Assembly (NCBI RefSeq): GCF_025567385.1
Contig: NZ_JAOQJU010000006.1
Coordinates: 62,001-126,000 of the forward strand
DNA from: Claveliimonas acetigenes
GTDB taxonomy: Bacteria > Bacillota > Clostridia > Lachnospirales > Lachnospiraceae
Length of the DNA stretch: 64,000 nucleotides
Direction: 5' to 3'
Positions 60,998 to 64,000 of the stretch are shown piece by piece. The notes below the pieces were generated by a model. It made no database searches and was not told the origin of the DNA. It worked only from the letters and a program-made list of their open reading frames with translations. The translations under genes and the position numbers were made by a program. Positions within the stretch are counted from its first letter, which is position 1. Each line of letters opens with the position of its first letter.

Positions 60998-63900
60998 ATG
61001 AAATATAAGAAATTACTTTCTGCATTTCTTGCCACTGCGATGACGGTTGCCACGGTGCTGCCGGGAGCAGGGACAATCCAGGCAGAAGCGGCAGAAGCTC
61101 CGCAGCCGATTAAGACATTTTCCTTTGAAAATGCTCTTGATGGAAGTACGGCAAAGACACAGGCGAACAGCGGTGCATACAGCGGAACGATTACATATGA
61201 CACAGGTAAGAGCGGACAGGCAGTTAAGCTTGGAGACTATGGCCTGCAGATGAATACTGGTAAAATCGGAAATGCCTATACCATATCTCTTTGGGTGAAT
61301 CCGACACAGAATCTGGTGGATAACGGTAGTCTGATTTTTATGGGTGCACCGAAAGGCGCTTCAGAATATTGGTCATCCGTTGCCGGTGACGGCGGCGGGG
61401 GAAATATTAAGCTGTGGTCCAATAATGGCAGTGATTTTGCCTGGAAAGCGGCATTTACTGGCGTGGCGTTAGCGAAGGACGAGTGGTCTCTGGTTACTTA
61501 TACACAGTCCGGCAATGATGCGGTGCTTTATATTAACGGTGAAGCAAAGGGATCAGGAGGAGCAGCGATTTCTCTGAATCAGGATAATAGTGACCTTTAT
61601 CTTGGTGTTACAAATTGGGATGCAGATGGTTTGTTCAATGGTCTGGTAGATGAAGTTCAGGTGTACGACGAAGCACTGACGGCAGACCAGGTATATGCGC
61701 TCTATGATACGACAGCGCCGGAAGATATTTTTGCAGAAAAAGGATTTACCGTAAATGCAGAACTTTCTGTTTATACAGGAAGAAGTGCGGAACTGGATGT
61801 GGTTCTGCCTGTCGGAGTTGCTGCATCTGACGCACAGATTAGCTACAGCTCCAGTGATGCATCTGTAGCAACCGTGGCAAACGGAACAGTTACAGGTGTG
61901 AAAGCCGGTACGGCAACAATTACGACAACCGTGAAAGTTGGAGGTACAACGAAAAATGCAGAGACGCAGGTAACAGTATCTGATCTTGACGAGACAGAGA
62001 TTCCGGTTGTAGCAAAATATGAGATGAACAGCGGAAGCGGCGCGGCTGTAGCGGATACGTCCGGCAATGGTTTTGACGCGACAATTGTGAATCCGAACGG
62101 AACTTCTTATGAGAAGGATGGAGACCGTTCTGTGCTGAAGATTAACTCAGCAGACAGCTATGTTACTTTCCCGACAAGTATTTATGAGAAACTGACAAAT
62201 AAAGAACAGTTCACAATCCAGGCAAAGTATGCGAGAACAACATTAAATAATGCATGGCTGTTCTGTATTGGTTCTAAGGCACAGTCTACCGGAACGAATT
62301 ATTTGTTCTATGCTCCGTTCTTTGGCGGAAATGTACCTCGTGCAGGAATCAAAGATTCTTCTGAGAGCCTGTACAATTTTGCAAATAAATCATTTAGCGC
62401 AGACACCTATTATACAGTAACGATGGTTTTCGATAATGGAACCATTTCTATCTATGTGGATGGTGCGTTGGTAGGATCACCGCTTGTAACTACGAAGACG
62501 ATGGCTACAATTGTAGCAAATGGTACGCAGAATGGCGTTCTTGGATTTATCGGAAAATCCTGCTGGTCAGCAGACCCGAATTACACAGGAAGCGTTGATG
62601 AATTCACAATTTATGATGCTGCTCTTACGGAAGACCAGGTTCAGTTATCTGATGCAGATGTATTGCAGAAGAAGTTAGAAGCGTTGGACATCCTTGGCGA
62701 TAAGAATGAGTCTCTGGATGCTGTTGTGTATGATCTGAATCTTGTGAAGAGCGCAGATGGATTTGATATTAAGTGGAGCAGTGACAATGAAGATGTTATT
62801 ACTGCAGATGGAAAGGTATTGAATTCTGATGAGGATACACAGGTAACTCTGACAGCTACAGCGTCTTATGGACTTCTGACAGCAGAAGCAAAATATACTG
62901 TTACGGTAAAAGCATTGGATCTTACACTTCTGAAGGCAGTGGTAGCAGAAGCGAAAGAAATGCAGGCAGATGTCTTTGAAGCAGATTCATATCAGGCTCT
63001 GCAGAATGCTTTGGAAGGCATCGACGAGCGTGTGGCAGCCGTGAAGTCACAGCAGGAAGCAGCGGATATTGAACAGGAAATCAGGACCGCAGTTAGCAAG
63101 TTGGTTTATAAGGAAGATTACAAAGATCCATGGACCAAGATTGAAGCAGCGGCTCCGAAGGAAGATGCGGAGTACAAGCCGGGCGAAAGTGAAGCTTTAT
63201 TCACGATTCCGGAAGGGCTGGAAAACTGCGTAACCGTAGAATACAGCTCTGATAATGAGGAAGTTGCGACATATGCTGACGGCAAGGTAACAGCCGTAAA
63301 AGCAGGTACAGCAATCCTTACAACTACGGTAACAGCAAAATATGATGGATGGAAAATGGAGTATGGTACTTATGTTACTGTAAAGGGAGAAGAACCATCT
63401 GTAACGTCCATCACAGTAAAAACTGCTCCTGAGAAAACGGAGTACAAGATCGGCGAAGAACTGGATCTGACCGGAATCGTTATCGAAGCTGCTTACGAGG
63501 ATGGAACAAAGAAAGAAATCGACATCAAAGACTGTACAGTAACTGGTTTCGATAACACCAAGGCAGGAACACAGAAAGTTACAGTTACTTACGAAGATCA
63601 GACTGTAACCTTTGAGGTAACGGTTTCAACAAAGGCGGTTAGCGATATCTTTGATGATGTCGACAGCGAAGACTGGTTCAACGATTATGTACAGAATGTA
63701 TATGATAAGAAAATTATGACCGGTCTTACTCCGACCCACTTTGGACCGACAGATACCCTGGCACGTGCACAGTTCGCACTGATGCTGTACCGTATGGAGG
63801 GAGAACCGGAGGTTACTACCACAACGGCTGCATTCCCGGATGCTGGTGAAAGCTGGTATAAGGATGCTGTTATCTGGGCGAACCAGAATAAGATCATCAC

Positions 63901-64000
63901 AGGATATACGGACTCCGGTTTGTTCGGACCGGCGGATCCGATTACCCGTGAACAGATGGCAACGATTATGTACCGCTATGCGAACTACAAAAAGTGGGAT
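60998..64000 (+). CDS. LamG / Ig-like / SLH surface protein, open at window end
   Basis: 1001 codons visible, no stop before the edge. Signal peptide (AEA near residue 31), a LamG domain (about 35-240) that resembles the first domain of the GH43 protein at 47273, a BIG2 domain, a second LamG (about 340-560), Ig-like segments, a FIVAR-like helical repeat (LKAVVAEAKEMQ), another BIG2, a Big_3 and then SLH domains (FNDYVQNVYDKKIMTG onward). I find no catalytic domain, so it may be a glycan-binding scaffold on the wall. Ribosome site AAAGGAGGGG. Co-transcribed with the GH43 gene upstream. Confidence 0.8.
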   Translation, partial: MKYKKLLSAFLATAMTVATVLPGAGTIQAEAAEAPQPIKTFSFENALDGSTAKTQANSGAYSGTITYDTGKSGQAVKLGDYGLQMNTGKIGNAYTISLWVNPTQNLVDNGSLIFMGAPKGASEYWSSVAGDGGGGNIKLWSNNGSDFAWKAAFTGVALAKDEWSLVTYTQSGNDAVLYINGEAKGSGGAAISLNQDNSDLYLGVTNWDADGLFNGLVDEVQVYDEALTADQVYALYDTTAPEDIFAEKGFTVNAELSVYTGRSAELDVVLPVGVAASDAQISYSSSDASVATVANGTVTGVKAGTATITTTVKVGGTTKNAETQVTVSDLDETEIPVVAKYEMNSGSGAAVADTSGNGFDATIVNPNGTSYEKDGDRSVLKINSADSYVTFPTSIYEKLTNKEQFTIQAKYARTTLNNAWLFCIGSKAQSTGTNYLFYAPFFGGNVPRAGIKDSSESLYNFANKSFSADTYYTVTMVFDNGTISIYVDGALVGSPLVTTKTMATIVANGTQNGVLGFIGKSCWSADPNYTGSVDEFTIYDAALTEDQVQLSDADVLQKKLEALDILGDKNESLDAVVYDLNLVKSADGFDIKWSSDNEDVITADGKVLNSDEDTQVTLTATASYGLLTAEAKYTVTVKALDLTLLKAVVAEAKEMQADVFEADSYQALQNALEGIDERVAAVKSQQEAADIEQEIRTAVSKLVYKEDYKDPWTKIEAAAPKEDAEYKPGESEALFTIPEGLENCVTVEYSSDNEEVATYADGKVTAVKAGTAILTTTVTAKYDGWKMEYGTYVTVKGEEPSVTSITVKTAPEKTEYKIGEELDLTGIVIEAAYEDGTKKEIDIKDCTVTGFDNTKAGTQKVTVTYEDQTVTFEVTVSTKAVSDIFDDVDSEDWFNDYVQNVYDKKIMTGLTPTHFGPTDTLARAQFALMLYRMEGEPEVTTTTAAFPDAGESWYKDAVIWANQNKIITGYTDSGLFGPADPITREQMATIMYRYANYKKWD
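63395..63673 (+). repeat. Right copy of the Big_3/SLH coding repeat
   Basis: Near-identical (roughly 95 percent) to 51038-51316; the SLH start continues from 63674 here, whereas in the left copy it is lost in the N-run. Confidence 0.9.

Noticed and set aside
1..64000. CRISPR array or insertion sequence
   Set aside because: No regularly spaced short direct repeats with unique spacers and no transposase were seen; the repeats found are protein-domain repeats and linkers.

Overview
The window looks like a chromosome segment from an anaerobic, probably gut-dwelling Lachnospiraceae-type member of the Clostridia. The grounds are the [FeFe]-hydrogenase maturation genes, a FabK/FabT-type fatty-acid operon, an oxygen-sensitive iron-sulfur serine dehydratase, a T-box leader, and several large secreted enzymes held on the wall by S-layer homology (SLH) domains. 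Most genes read like a stable chromosome. The AT-rich ATPase gene beside the tRNA-Leu gene is the clearest accessory piece.

Layout. 0-4 kb: hydE-hydG-hydF (no hydrogenase gene in view). 4-10.4 kb, minus strand: a tightly overlapping five-gene operon with three SipW-type (TasA/camelysin-like) secreted proteins, a SipW-like signal peptidase and a large vWA/Cna-B adhesin. It is preceded by a promoter embedded in a perfect dyad and by a long leader. 10.4-18.9 kb: housekeeping and unknown genes (Nif11-like small protein, nth, YitT family, NCS2 purine permease, a glycosyltransferase fused to a MarR-like domain, CPBP protease, DUF5714, CmpB-like membrane protein, sirtuin, FabT-like regulator). 19-28.1 kb: a complete type II fatty-acid operon fabH-acpP-fabK-fabD-fabG-fabF-accB-fabZ-accC-accDA, with a consensus promoter followed by a FabT-box palindrome. 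28.2-29.8 kb: sdaAB-sdaAA. 29.9 kb: tRNA-Leu(CAG), then a low-GC AAA/STAND ATPase gene.

31.5-51.3 kb is devoted to the cell surface: an SLH-anchored CotH-kinase protein; a small protein like the N-terminus of the proline reductase proprotein PrdA; then an apparent operon (alginate-lyase-like SLH protein, BNR-propeller SLH protein, solute-binding lipoprotein, YesM-type kinase, YesN-type regulator). Divergent from that operon is a multidomain GH43 protein that runs into a run of 250 Ns. After the gap come a broken MerR-type gene, a small membrane protein, a yfcE-sufC-sufB-like operon with a YjdF-like membrane protein, a TrpB2-type gene under a tryptophan T-box, and finally a secreted GH43 enzyme followed by a LamG/Ig/SLH protein that is open at the window end.

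How it fits together: the SLH proteins probably form a surface glycan-binding and -degrading layer. The lyase/propeller pair is co-transcribed with a sensing module (binding protein, kinase, regulator) but with no transporter permeases. The fatty-acid operon has its candidate repressor gene just downstream. The 250-N gap lies exactly where two SLH genes become identical in sequence, so it is most likely an assembly break at a repeat, and its true length is unknown.
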